Below, in pieces: positions 1-7,955 of a stretch of 64,000 bases of DNA. The notes beneath the pieces are model-generated. The model saw only the letters and a program-made list of their open reading frames with translations. It searched no databases and was not told the origin of the DNA. Origin of the DNA: G963422275 sp963422275 (lineage in GTDB: Bacteria; Pseudomonadota; Alphaproteobacteria; Rhodobacterales; Rhodobacteraceae); NCBI GenBank assembly GCA_963422275.1, contig OY729418.1:4730521-4794520 (forward strand). The letters are read 5' to 3'. Every line of letters begins with the position of its first letter. The stretch's first letter is position 1. Position numbers and translations under genes: made by a program.

Positions 1-2
1 CC

Positions 3-704
3 CGGGACAATGCGATTATCTCGGCTGACGCCATTGCATTCTACCAAGTCATTAAAGCTGAACAAGCAGCCTACGAGGTACGCAACTTGGAAAATGCGCT
101 CGAAAACCTGACTCAGACCAATATCCGGTCGGTCATCGGTTCTATGGATCTTGATGAATCGCTGTCCAAGCGCGAGGAGATTAATGCGAGGCTCCTCACG
201 GTCATCGACGACGCAGTCAAGCCGTGGGGCGTGAAAGTAACCAGAATCGAGATCAAGGACCTGGCGCCGCCGCCAGACATTTCCGAGGCCATGGCCCAGC
301 AGATGAAGGCGGAGCGAGAGAAGCGGGCCGAAATCCTTCAAGCAGAAGGCGAAAAGCAGTCGGCAATACTTCGCGCCGAAGGCCTCAAGGAGGCGCAGAT
401 TAGAGAAGCCGAAGGAAGAAGGGAGGCGGCTTTTCTTGATGCCGAAGCGCGGGAGCGTGCTGCACAGGCGGAAGCCGCCGCAACTAGACTGGTTTCACAG
501 GCCATAGCCAAAGGGAATATCCAAGCCGTCAATTACTTCGTCGCCCAGAAATACACGGAAGCTCTCCGCGATGTCGCGTCGTCACCCAACTCCAAGACAG
601 TTTTGGTACCGCTCGAAGCCGGTAACTTGATCGGTTCCATTGCAGGAATAGCGGAGATTGCGAAGGAAGCGCTGACTTCCGACAGGAAAGTGCAAGGCGG
701 CTAG
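3..704 (+). CDS. qmcA: SPFH/band 7 protein (QmcA-like), 5' end outside window
   Basis: C-terminal part of a stomatin/prohibitin-type membrane scaffold protein. The frame is open from base 3, so the gene starts upstream of the window. The visible part begins inside the band 7 domain (DAIAFYQV, then NLTQTNIRSVIG and EEINARLLTVIDDAVKPWG). It continues as a long charged coiled coil rich in Ala/Glu/Arg (AEREKRAEILQAEGEKQ) and ends in a variable tail. This layout is typical of QmcA/HflK-like proteins that form membrane microdomains. The stop codon is followed without a gap by an NfeD-like gene; this SPFH-NfeD pair is a well-known operon (qmcA-ybbJ). The family is clear; the exact orthologue is less certain because the N-terminus is missing. 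Confidence 0.9.
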   Translation, partial: RDNAIISADAIAFYQVIKAEQAAYEVRNLENALENLTQTNIRSVIGSMDLDESLSKREEINARLLTVIDDAVKPWGVKVTRIEIKDLAPPPDISEAMAQQMKAEREKRAEILQAEGEKQSAILRAEGLKEAQIREAEGRREAAFLDAEARERAAQAEAAATRLVSQAIAKGNIQAVNYFVAQKYTEALRDVASSPNSKTVLVPLEAGNLIGSIAGIAEIAKEALTSDRKVQGG

Positions 705-1160
705 GTGTTCTCGATTCTAGACGGGGTTTCGCCGATCTGGTGGCTTGCTTTCGCTCTCGTCCTGGGGGTATTCGAAATGATTGTTCCCAGCACCTTCTTG
801 CTTTGGCCCGCTCTCGCCGCCCTCGCCATCGCCGCCGCTATCGCTATCTGGCCAGATATGTCGGGCGAGTTTCAAGTAGTCACGTTCGCGCTTTTGTCAC
901 TTGCCGCAATATTCCTTGGCCGCTGGGCGATTTCTCGCTGGGACACAGGCAGGGGAACGGACGTAAAGCTCAATGACCCCGCTGCCCGAATGGTCGGCCG
1001 CATGGCAAAAGTTGTGTCTTTCGAGGGTCCGGAAGGCAATGTCGTGATAGACGGCACTAGATGGAGGGCCCGCTGGAGTCCCGGCCGACAGGCAAGTCCC
1101 GGGGAAAAGGTTCAGATCCGGGGAACAGAGGGGGGCATCCTGATTGTGTCCGACGATTAA
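705..1160 (+). CDS. NfeD-like membrane protein (YbbJ type)
   Basis: Short NfeD family protein of 151 residues. Residues about 10-80 hold hydrophobic membrane segments (WWLAFALVLGVFEMIVPSTF, then AALAIAAAIAIW and FALLSLAAIFLG). The last about 60 residues form the soluble OB-fold domain (MVGRMAKVVSFEGPEGNVVIDG, then GEKVQIRG). The start is a GTG directly abutting the stop of the SPFH gene, so translation is probably coupled. NfeD proteins partner SPFH proteins in membrane microdomains; the short form here lacks the ClpP-like protease domain of long NfeD proteins. The last four bases overlap the convergent ChaC gene. Confidence 0.88.
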   Translation: MFSILDGVSPIWWLAFALVLGVFEMIVPSTFLLWPALAALAIAAAIAIWPDMSGEFQVVTFALLSLAAIFLGRWAISRWDTGRGTDVKLNDPAARMVGRMAKVVSFEGPEGNVVIDGTRWRARWSPGRQASPGEKVQIRGTEGGILIVSDD

Positions 1161-1762
1161 GCGTCTTTCAATTTCTCGACCAACGCATCGAGGTTTTCGA
1201 TTTCCCGATCATGGATCCCAAGTTGTTTGAACTGCTCGGCGGTTTTTCTGAGGTATTCGCGGTTTGTGCCTCGGCCTCCTTCTGAACAGACGATAATTCG
1301 CGCCTGTTTATCAAGCGGAAGGCTTCCACAGTACTGCACGTGATTGCTGTCAATCACGTATGCAAGTGCCGTAATGCATTGGCCGCCAGCCAGTTCAAGT
1401 TCGACTGTCTTTTCCATGTAGGCAGCGGAAACCAGTTCGCGTTCCCTGAGCATTGCCAGATCGGCACTTGAAGAACCCTGCTGAAGCTGAAGCGCAACGC
1501 CCTCGCAATATGCACCCGGGTCCTTGTCCAAGGCAAGCACGAGACCGGGACGTTCAGGAGTCCCCCGATGATGAATCGACCACATGCAAAAGGAGCGTCG
1601 ATACCCATTCAACCGCGCGGGACGCCGACAGGCTATGTCGAATCCTGGATTCCACAGGAGCGAGCCGTATCCGAAAACCCAAATGTCTTTCCTGCCGGTA
1701 ATTCGTTCCAACCTGAATTTGGCCCTCCCCGGAAAATGTTTGGACGTTCTCAACTCGTGCAA
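1157..1762 (-). CDS. chaC: gamma-glutamylcyclotransferase, ChaC family
   Basis: ChaC-like enzyme of about 200 residues that splits glutathione or gamma-glutamyl peptides into 5-oxoproline and the remaining part, in the cytoplasm. Evidence is the family motif VFGYGSLLWNPGF (the YGSLxW glycine loop that binds the gamma-glutamyl group), then LNGYRRSFCMWS, RPGLVLALD, LRERELVSAAYMEKTVEL (with the conserved acidic catalytic region RERE) and YVIDSNHVQYCGSLPLDKQARII. The start given is TTG; an in-frame stop lies about 20 bases upstream, and an internal start nearer IWVFGYGS is possible. It converges on and overlaps the nfeD-like gene by four bases. Confidence 0.88.
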   Translation of the reverse strand: MHELRTSKHFPGRAKFRLERITGRKDIWVFGYGSLLWNPGFDIACRRPARLNGYRRSFCMWSIHHRGTPERPGLVLALDKDPGAYCEGVALQLQQGSSSADLAMLRERELVSAAYMEKTVELELAGGQCITALAYVIDSNHVQYCGSLPLDKQARIIVCSEGGRGTNREYLRKTAEQFKQLGIHDREIENLDALVEKLKDA

Positions 1763-1887
1763 CCGGACATTGCTGACCCGTCGTCAAGCTAGCCTTCTAT
1801 TTCTGGCAAACGCAATTGCCAAGCCCGCCGTTTCGCTCTTGCAACGATCAGCTTCGGACACGTACCAACAACAAGTAAGATGTTGGC

Positions 1888-2366
1888 TAAGGAACCTCTG
1901 ATTTGGAGGGTTTTGTGGGGTTTTCTACGGGAATTGCTTTTCTCGGCGGCGCCGGACGGTTTCCCGTGGTCTGGAAGCCCCAAATGAGCGTTTTTGGGAC
2001 GGTATCGCCGCCGGTTCAGCCTCCGCAGGGCCGTTCCGGCAGATTCCGGACACACGGTCCCCCGTCATTGCAAGTGCGGCCGGGCAATCATCAGGTTCGA
2101 GAAGCCCAGGAGCGGCGCAAGCCGCTGCACATTCCTCTCCAGCCCTCGATGGCGAACCATGTCGCAGCCGAACGCCCGCTTCACAATCCCCTGATATCCG
2201 GCGTCAGCCCGGACCTGTTTCTCCTCGCCGTGCAAAGGCCGGCCCGAAGGCGTCAGGTCGCGATCCCCCCCCCCCCGAAAAGAGGATGCAGCGCAAGACA
2301 ACGGGTGCACCCCGGATGCACAATGCCACGTCCATATATCAGGCTGTATTCAGAGATTCCTTAATG
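1888..2366 (-). mobile_element. IS5-family remnant A (both ends present, interior deleted)
   Basis: Left end GGAACCTCTGA (about 1890) and right end TCAGAGATTCC (about 2352) are inverted repeats flanked by CTA/TTA, the YTAR target preferred by IS5. On the minus strand a transposase tail is readable: HGEEKQVRADAGYQGI, then MVRHRGLERNVQRLAPLLG and NLMIARPH, the usual IS5 C-terminus, ending at about 2065. Most of the transposase between the N-terminal end (about 2340) and this tail is gone, and a run of twelve C (2265-2276) lies near the deletion point. The first 350 bases are close to the partial element at 63.6 kb. Non-functional. Confidence 0.85.
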
Positions 2367-2604
2367 TTGTGATCAAGAGCTTTCTCGTTTGCATCTCAGG
2401 CATCCGATTAGCATCCAATCGAAACTCGCCAGAGGACAAACCCCATAAGCGTGCGCTGTGCCTAGCTTTTAGACGGGAATGCTTGAGCAATTCCCTGAGC
2501 CTGTCCGAGTATCGTAAAACCACTAAACTATGGCTCTGTTCGCACTTCGCAGGCGCATGTGCTATACTGGGTTCCGACTTGCATTGACCATGGGGAGCAA
2601 AACA

Positions 2605-2940
2605 ATGGATCGGGCGCGGTTTCGGGACTGGGTTTCCAGCATCGATGAGCTGACGGCGACGCAGCGCCAGGAGGCAGCGGCGGTTCTGTCGGATCCGCCG
2701 GAGAGCGAAGCCTCTCTGGCGGCAATCGAGCTGGGGGTCGGCGAGGCCGTGCACATCCAGACGGCCACCAGCCGCCACAGCCAGATCAAGGGCTTCCTGC
2801 GGCGCTTCCGCGGCATCGCCACCAAATGCCTGGACAGCTGTCCGAGGTGGTTCCATCTCGTCGTCCTCGGCAGGCATCCATCGCCAAGAGCATGCCTCGC
2901 AGCCGCCAGCGCCAGGACATGCCTGCGATTCGCGAATTGA
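2605..2940 (+). pseudogene. IS1595-family transposase, internally deleted
   Basis: An open frame of 111 codons joins the two ends of an IS1595-type transposase. The N-terminus (MDRARFRDWVSSIDELTATQ, followed by RQEAAAVLS and SLAAIE) matches the start of the family. The C-terminus (VHIQTATSRHSQIKGFLRRF, then RGIATKCLD and FHLVVLGRHPSPRACLA) matches its end. The zinc-binding region and the DDE catalytic core that should lie between (around 200 residues) are missing, so the product cannot be an active transposase. The junction is near codon 48 (about 2750). I could not identify terminal repeats with certainty. Confidence 0.85.
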
Positions 2941-3357
2941 GCCTAAACTATTGAAATATATCAGTTTTGCTTTGAAAAATATAAACCTACGTAGAATCAA
3001 TTACTTGGTTAATATTCAGATGGACTCCCAAGGGCACGGCACAGTATTGCTCAGTGACTTGGGCAATGCCGAATTTTCTGACGTAGCGTAAGTCTGCGGA
3101 TGTTGAAGTTGCAATTCAACCGGGGTCAAAGGACAGGGACGCCTTCGAGGCAAGACAATCATCAGCGTAGTTGATGAGCAAGCCTTTTGGCAACGGAGAA
3201 GTAGCAGCTAGCCAGACGCGTTCAATCGAAGGCCTGTCTGCTCTGGCTCCGGCGCTTCCTTGATGCGGTGCTCTGACGGTTGGAATGCCTGCGCCTTGAG
3301 CGAGGCCTGGACGAAAGCCCGCCGCGGCCCGCCAAGGGGGACCGCGGCGGCGGCCGG
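2941..3357. other. intergenic stretch with a GC-rich hairpin
   Basis: No gene seen. At about 3320-3350 a perfect 9-bp GC stem (CCGCCGCGG against CCGCGGCGG) lies just past the stop of the minus-strand DUF2852 gene and may end or protect its transcript, although no T-run follows it on that strand. Confidence 0.45.
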
Positions 3358-3729
3358 TCAGTTGTCGGTGTCGGCCTTTCGGGAGCGCTCGTCCATGAAC
3401 TGGTCGAACTCGGCCTTGTCCTTTGCCTCCCGCAAGCGCTGCAAGTAGGCCTTGAAGGCGGCCTGCTCGTCCTCGAGGCGGCGAAGCGTCTCGGTCTTGT
3501 AGCTGTCGAAGGCCGAGTTTCCGGAAGGCTTGAAACCAGGACCCCTGCCCCTGAGGGCGGATTTCATCGATTTTCCCATTCGTTTGCTCCATACCAGAAA
3601 GAACAGCACGGCAAGCCCCAGCGGCCAAAAGAAGATGAACGCAATCACCATAAGGGCTATCCAGGCCAGCTTGCCTTGATCGTCAATCCACGCGACGGCC
3701 GAGCCTGGCCAAGTTGAAACCGAGTTCAT
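3358..3729 (-). CDS. DUF2852 family small membrane protein
   Basis: Protein of 123 residues of the alphaproteobacterial DUF2852 family, function unknown. A hydrophobic span (KLAWIALMVIAFIFFWPLGL, followed by AVLFFLVWS) is followed by the family signature GNSAFDSYKTETLRRLEDEQ, then FKAYLQRLREAKDKAEFDQF and MDERSRK, a charged cytoplasmic helix. The start chosen is the ATG at 3729 because GGAGG lies nine bases upstream; the open frame continues further upstream but without family similarity. It stands alone between mobile-element remnants. Family assignment is from the C-terminal signature; the role is not known. Confidence 0.85.
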   Translation of the reverse strand: MNSVSTWPGSAVAWIDDQGKLAWIALMVIAFIFFWPLGLAVLFFLVWSKRMGKSMKSALRGRGPGFKPSGNSAFDSYKTETLRRLEDEQAAFKAYLQRLREAKDKAEFDQFMDERSRKADTDN

Positions 3730-4091
3730 TGGTCTGCACCTCCAGTTTGTCAGGCAATGCGAAATGTTCCGGCAGGCGCCGAGGAGCTGCATTGCCGAAC
3801 TCCGGCGCGGCACCCTGCCGCCAATGTTAACGTCATTAACATTGACGGGATATATATAGGCAAAGAATCAGACCCGTCAAGGGCAGCACAGAGTTTTTTG
3901 GCTCAATTTGCAATTCGTGATTTGCACGCGCATGCGACGAAATGCCGAAAGTTTCGGGGTCTGCGTTAGGATAGCAAAATGTTCCAAGAGCCTGCACACA
4001 ACGGCGTGAGGCTCTCGCGGGATGGCGCGCGACGGTTTGTTCGGGACTGCTTAAGGGGACCGTGGAAGCGGACGAAACATGTGTACTGGAG
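3730..4091. other. upstream region of DUF2852 gene
   Basis: About 360 bases with no gene. A TTAA-rich inverted element (GTTAACGTCATTAAC, then CATTGACGG; about 3828-3850) lies about 100 bases upstream of the DUF2852 start and could be part of its promoter or an operator. I see nothing else that can be supported. Confidence 0.3.
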
Positions 4092-4608
4092 AGCTAAGGA
4101 ACCTCTGAATGGCGCGCCAGCCCCCGGGGGTCGGTGCCGATGTGCAGCTTCATCCCGAAATGCCACCGGTTCCCCTTCCCGGTCTGGTGCATCTCCGGAT
4201 CGCGGGCGTTGCTCCCGTTCCCGGTCGACGACGGCGCCGAAATGATGGTGGCGTCAACGATGCCGCCCTCCTTCAGCCCCCCCCTCGGCTAGGCGGATCC
4301 CCGGTCTCCCGAACAGCAGCTGCGCCAGCCAGCAGCGGATGCGGCTGTCAACCCTTACCGCCGCCCTTGAGACAGGCCGGCGCAATGCGGGCTTCCAGAC
4401 ACGCCCGGGGGATCGGGCCGTCCATCCGATCTGGAAAGATCTCACGGCACTTCTTGCGGTCGCATTCAAGGCTCGTAAAGGTCAATTGCCGAAGGCGCTG
4501 CATGTCGTGATCCCTCAAAAGAAAGGCGTGGCGCAAAATGGCAGGCACGCCCCGGATGCACAATGCCAAGCCCAAAATCTCAGGCTGTATTCAGAGGTTC
4601 CCTAGAAG
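4092..4608 (-). mobile_element. IS5-family remnant B (internally deleted)
   Basis: Left end GGAACCTCTGA (about 4098) and right end TCAGAGGTTCC (about 4590-4600) are perfect inverted repeats, each flanked by CTA. The minus strand reads an IS5 transposase N-terminus (MQRLRQLTFTSLECDRKKC, then REIFPDRMDGPIPRA) and, after a deletion, the region around the first catalytic Asp (IVDATIISAPSS, then ARDPEMHQTGKGNRWHFGMK), then a second deletion to the end. There are at least two internal deletions and a run of eight C (4277-4284). This copy and the one at 50 kb share the same N-terminus. Confidence 0.85.
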
Positions 4609-4889
4609 GACACGAGCGAACGGGAGGCAAGATACACCGGCGGAAAGACATTCAGCGCGGTCCGGCCCAAGGTCAACGTGACGGCTCTGACGACTGCTCT
4701 TAAACCGGTGGTCGCGAAGGGCACTTCACTGGTCCCAACCCAAGCCTAGCATTCCGTCCTACGCCATGGCACTTGGGGCGAGCCATAAGACACACAACCG
4801 ACCCAAGGGAAAACGGGATCAGGGCGGTTTCCACCCCCATACCTCGAGCCGTCACCTCAAGGACTTCCTGCGTCTTGCCACGGCAGGCA

Positions 4890-5261
4890 GGCCCGGTTGA
4901 CGGAAACGGCAGATCGTCGCGTGATCGGGACAGCGATCAAGCGCCGAATGGCCGACGGACAGCGTGAAGTCAAGGCGCACCGGCAGCGCCCGTGCCGACA
5001 GCGAGCGCCAATGTGGTCATGCGGGAGAACCCAAATAGTCAGGTCGACATCGCGACGGCGCACCCCGGGACGGGAACCGCCGCTAGGCGCTGCCGGTCCA
5101 TCGGGGCGCCGACCTTTCACAGGGCGCTGTCGGGTTTCACGCGCTCGTCCACCACCGTCTTGAAGAAATCCATCGGCTCTCCCTCGCGCTCGTCATGACG
5201 AGCGCTTGCAGTCCTTCAGCGTAACATGTCAATCACCGGGCATGCATTCGCAACAGTCTTA
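4890..5261 (-). mobile_element. second-type IS5-family remnant E
   Basis: Fragment of a different IS5-family element than remnants A-D. It has the outer terminal repeat TTCGCAACAGTCTTA at 5247-5261. On the minus strand the 5' end of a transposase is readable (MDFFKTVVDERVKPDSAL), then WQRLA-like and DFTLSVGHS / CPDHATICRFRQ segments in shifted frames. The rest of the transposase is missing. The same element is better preserved at 59.0-59.8 kb, where the opposite terminus (TAAGACTGTTGCGAA) is found, and worse at 12.5-12.9 kb. Confidence 0.75.
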
Positions 5262-5398
5262 AGCTTGGAAATGGGTTCTGCTTCCACGTCTGTTAGGCGT
5301 GTCCCCCCGGGGAGACTTCGGCGCGAGAAAGGCTAAGCACTTGCTTTGGAGAGAGTTTCTTGAAAGTTTATCTCGCGGACAAATATCGATTCTGATTG

Positions 5399-6316
5399 CT
5401 AGTCGCCATGACCGACGGCACGTCCGAAGTCCGGTTTCCGGGTGTCCTGCCCGGCCTCCACAATTCCTTGACGGATCGAGCGGGTCCTCGTGAAAAACTT
5501 GTGAAGCAAGTCGCCTTGGCCCGTCCTGATCGCACGTTGGAGAGCGAACAGCTCCTCGGTGAATCTGCCGAGTATCTCGAGAGTCGAGTCCTTGTTCGCA
5601 AGGAACACATCCCGCCACATTGTCGGATCGGATGCAGCAATTCTGGTAAAGTCTCGGAAGCCCGCCGCCGAGTACTGAATCACTTCAGAATTCGTGACCC
5701 TGCGCATATCGTCCGCCACGCCTACCAACGTGTAGGCAATGAGATGGGGTGCATGAGAAGTCATCGCCAACACCAGATCATGGTGCTCCGGATCCATGTA
5801 GTCCACATTGGCCCCCAGCGCCTCCCAGAAACCTGCTAGCCGACTCATGGCGGACATGCAGGTGTCCGGCAAGGGTGTCATCAGACACCAGCGATTCTCG
5901 AAAAGCTCGGCAAACCCGGCGGTCGGACCGGACCGTTCCGTACCCGCCAAGGGATGAGCTGGTACAAAGTCAACTCCGTCGGGAACATGCGGGCCAACCT
6001 CATTTATGACGTGGCGCTTGACGGAGCCGACGTCGCTCAATGTTGCGCCGGTCTTCAGATGCGGAGCGATTCTTTCGGCAAGGCTTCCGTAAGTCATGAC
6101 GGGTGTGCATAGCAACACAAGATCGGCATCTTGAACGGCTTCCTCGGGACTGGCATGCATCCTGTCGACCAAGCCCAACTCCATAGCGACGTTTCTTGTC
6201 TCTTCGGTCCGGGCGCAACCGGTCAGTTCCCGAGCGATGCCATGCTTCCGAGCCGCAAGGGCGATCGATGAGGCAATCAGGCCCATCCCAATCAACGCGA
6301 CTCGCTCATAGACCAT
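5399..6316 (-). CDS. tyrC: prephenate/arogenate (cyclohexadienyl) dehydrogenase
   Basis: TyrA/TyrC-family dehydrogenase of 305 residues. It oxidatively decarboxylates prephenate or arogenate with NAD(P)+ in tyrosine synthesis. The N-terminus has the Rossmann fingerprint VALIGMGLIASSIALAARK, followed by LVLLCTPV and the signature DVGSVKRHV, FVPAHPLAGTERSG (catalytic His region), EHHDLVLAMTSHAPHLIAY and GFRDFTRIAASDPTMWRDVF. The start ATG at 6316 lies two bases after the stop of hisC, so the two form an operon. No ACT regulatory domain is visible. Which substrate is preferred cannot be read from sequence. Confidence 0.95.
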   Translation of the reverse strand: MVYERVALIGMGLIASSIALAARKHGIARELTGCARTEETRNVAMELGLVDRMHASPEEAVQDADLVLLCTPVMTYGSLAERIAPHLKTGATLSDVGSVKRHVINEVGPHVPDGVDFVPAHPLAGTERSGPTAGFAELFENRWCLMTPLPDTCMSAMSRLAGFWEALGANVDYMDPEHHDLVLAMTSHAPHLIAYTLVGVADDMRRVTNSEVIQYSAAGFRDFTRIAASDPTMWRDVFLANKDSTLEILGRFTEELFALQRAIRTGQGDLLHKFFTRTRSIRQGIVEAGQDTRKPDFGRAVGHGD

Positions 6317-6318
6317 CG

Positions 6319-7407
6319 TCAAGCTGTCAGTTCCCTGAATTGGGTTACCGCGTCGACAACGCGTCGACAGGCCTGTTCGGTTCCGACTGTTATGCGGAGA
6401 CAATGCGGGAGCTTGTATTGCTCCATTCTGCGGACGATGATCCCACATTCCTTGAGGTGCGTGTCGCACATTTCAGCCTCTTTGCCGTCGGCAAACCGCG
6501 CCAGCAGAAAATTTGCGTGAGAACGGTCGGACGGCACGCCAATGGCCGCGAGCGAATCCGATAGCCAGTTGCGCCACCTCGAATTATGTGCTTGACATCG
6601 CTTCACATGCTCGACATCTCGAATTGCAGCTTCCGCCGCCGCGAGCGACGGTCCGGCAACATTAAACGGTGCCCGAATCCTGTCAATGGCCTCAATAACG
6701 CGTTTCGGACCATAGGCGTAACCGATCCGAAGCGACGCCAAACCGTGAATCTTCGAGAATGTACGCGTCATCACCACGTTTTCTCTTTCCTGGATGGCGG
6801 ACACGCCACCGTCCCATCCTTGGGCATATTCAACATAGGCACCGTCCAAAACGAGAACTGCATTTCCAGGCAACCGGTCGGCAAGACGGCATACCTCCGT
6901 GCTCCCAATCATGGTGCCGGTCGGATTATTGGGGTTCGCAATGAATACGAGCCTCGTGCGACTCGTGCAGACATCCAAAATGCAATCGACGTCCACACGC
7001 CGTTCACGTTCTTCTGCCTCGACTGGTGTCGCCCCAGCGGCCCGTGCCTGAATCGGAAACATCAAGAATCCATGCCGCGAATAGACGACTTCATCACCCG
7101 GTCCCGAAAAGGCATGGCAAAGGAGACCAATAAGCTCATCTGATCCTGCGCCGCAAACGATCTGCTGCAGATTCAAGCCTTGCACATAACCGATCGTCTT
7201 CCTGAGATCGAAATGACTGGATGAAGGGTAACCGCTGAGATACCCCAAAGCGTCCCGGTACGCGGCCGCGGCCCGTTTGCTGGGACCGTGGGGATTCTCG
7301 TTGGAACTCATCTTGAGCGCACCCGCCCGACCAGGGATTGAACTAGCGCCGGAAACATAGGGCACGATGTCCAGAATACCATGTTTCGGTTCGATGTTCG
7401 ATTTCAT
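6319..7407 (-). CDS. hisC: histidinol-phosphate/aromatic aminotransferase
   Basis: Class I/II PLP-dependent aminotransferase of 362 residues, HisC2 type. It transfers the amino group from glutamate to imidazole-acetol phosphate or, as often when next to tyrC, to phenylpyruvate, hydroxyphenylpyruvate or prephenate. Visible motifs are SSNENPHGPS near the N-terminus, VFIANPNNPTGT (substrate/PLP pocket), VLDGAYVEYA, the PLP lysine in TRTFSKIHGLASLRIGYAYG and the C-terminal RITVGTEQ (carboxylate-binding Arg). It is upstream of tyrC in the same operon, which points to aromatic amino-acid synthesis as at least one of its jobs. Confidence 0.93.
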   Translation of the reverse strand: MKSNIEPKHGILDIVPYVSGASSIPGRAGALKMSSNENPHGPSKRAAAAYRDALGYLSGYPSSSHFDLRKTIGYVQGLNLQQIVCGAGSDELIGLLCHAFSGPGDEVVYSRHGFLMFPIQARAAGATPVEAEERERRVDVDCILDVCTSRTRLVFIANPNNPTGTMIGSTEVCRLADRLPGNAVLVLDGAYVEYAQGWDGGVSAIQERENVVMTRTFSKIHGLASLRIGYAYGPKRVIEAIDRIRAPFNVAGPSLAAAEAAIRDVEHVKRCQAHNSRWRNWLSDSLAAIGVPSDRSHANFLLARFADGKEAEMCDTHLKECGIIVRRMEQYKLPHCLRITVGTEQACRRVVDAVTQFRELTA

Positions 7408-7474
7408 GAGCAGTCGAGATGTTTCCTACAACATGCAGTAGGGTCGACAGCGGCCCTGTTCCAAGAGGCTGGCG

Positions 7475-7846
7475 CTATTCTAGCAACGGGTCGCTTCCAA
7501 AGTCGTTGTCCCCGTCGGTGCCTATCGTGCAGTACCAGATCAACAGGATGATCCATCCGATCACCGGAATGAGCACGAGCAGGATCCACCAGCCCGAGCG
7601 GTTGGTGTCGTGCAGCCTCCTGACGCTAACCGCAAGCTGCGGCAACAAAATTGCAAGCTGGAAAACGGAGGCAGCAATGTCGCTAGCCGTCGCGATGATG
7701 GCGGCAATGACAATTACAATCAACTGAAAATACCAAAATTCCTTCCTCCGCGCCCTTCCAGAGAAATCTACATATTTCTGGAATGGTTGGAGTGCTAGTT
7801 CTGTGTCGGTCACTTTCGTGCCCTCCGTCCCGCCTGTCGAAATCAA
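7475..7846 (-). CDS. DUF805 inner-membrane protein
   Basis: DUF805 family protein of 123 residues, role unknown. The family opening FQKYVDFSGRARRKEFWYF is followed by a long hydrophobic region with about three to four membrane spans (QLIVIVIAAIIATA, VFQLAILLPQLAVSVRRLHD, then GWWILLVLIPVIGWIILLIW) and the C-terminal signature GTDGDNDFGSDPL. It lies between priA (109 bases upstream) and hisC (67 bases downstream) on the same strand, with no sign of functional linkage. Confidence 0.92.
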   Translation of the reverse strand: MISTGGTEGTKVTDTELALQPFQKYVDFSGRARRKEFWYFQLIVIVIAAIIATASDIAASVFQLAILLPQLAVSVRRLHDTNRSGWWILLVLIPVIGWIILLIWYCTIGTDGDNDFGSDPLLE

Positions 7847-7955
7847 ACTAAGGAAACTCCTTGCGATTGTCGATAGTCAAGCGAAGGCAGAATGCCGGCG
7901 CCGAACTGCCCAGACTGGCTGCGCTCCAAGGCCGCCGCATCAAAGTCTTGAAGAA

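Noticed and set aside
2530..2604. Longer upstream start for the IS1595 fragment
   Set aside because: Family similarity begins exactly at the ATG 2605 (MDRARF).
3828..3850. CtrA-like TTAA-N-TTAA site upstream of DUF2852
   Set aside because: Spacing between the two TTAA halves is five, not the seven of a CtrA box.
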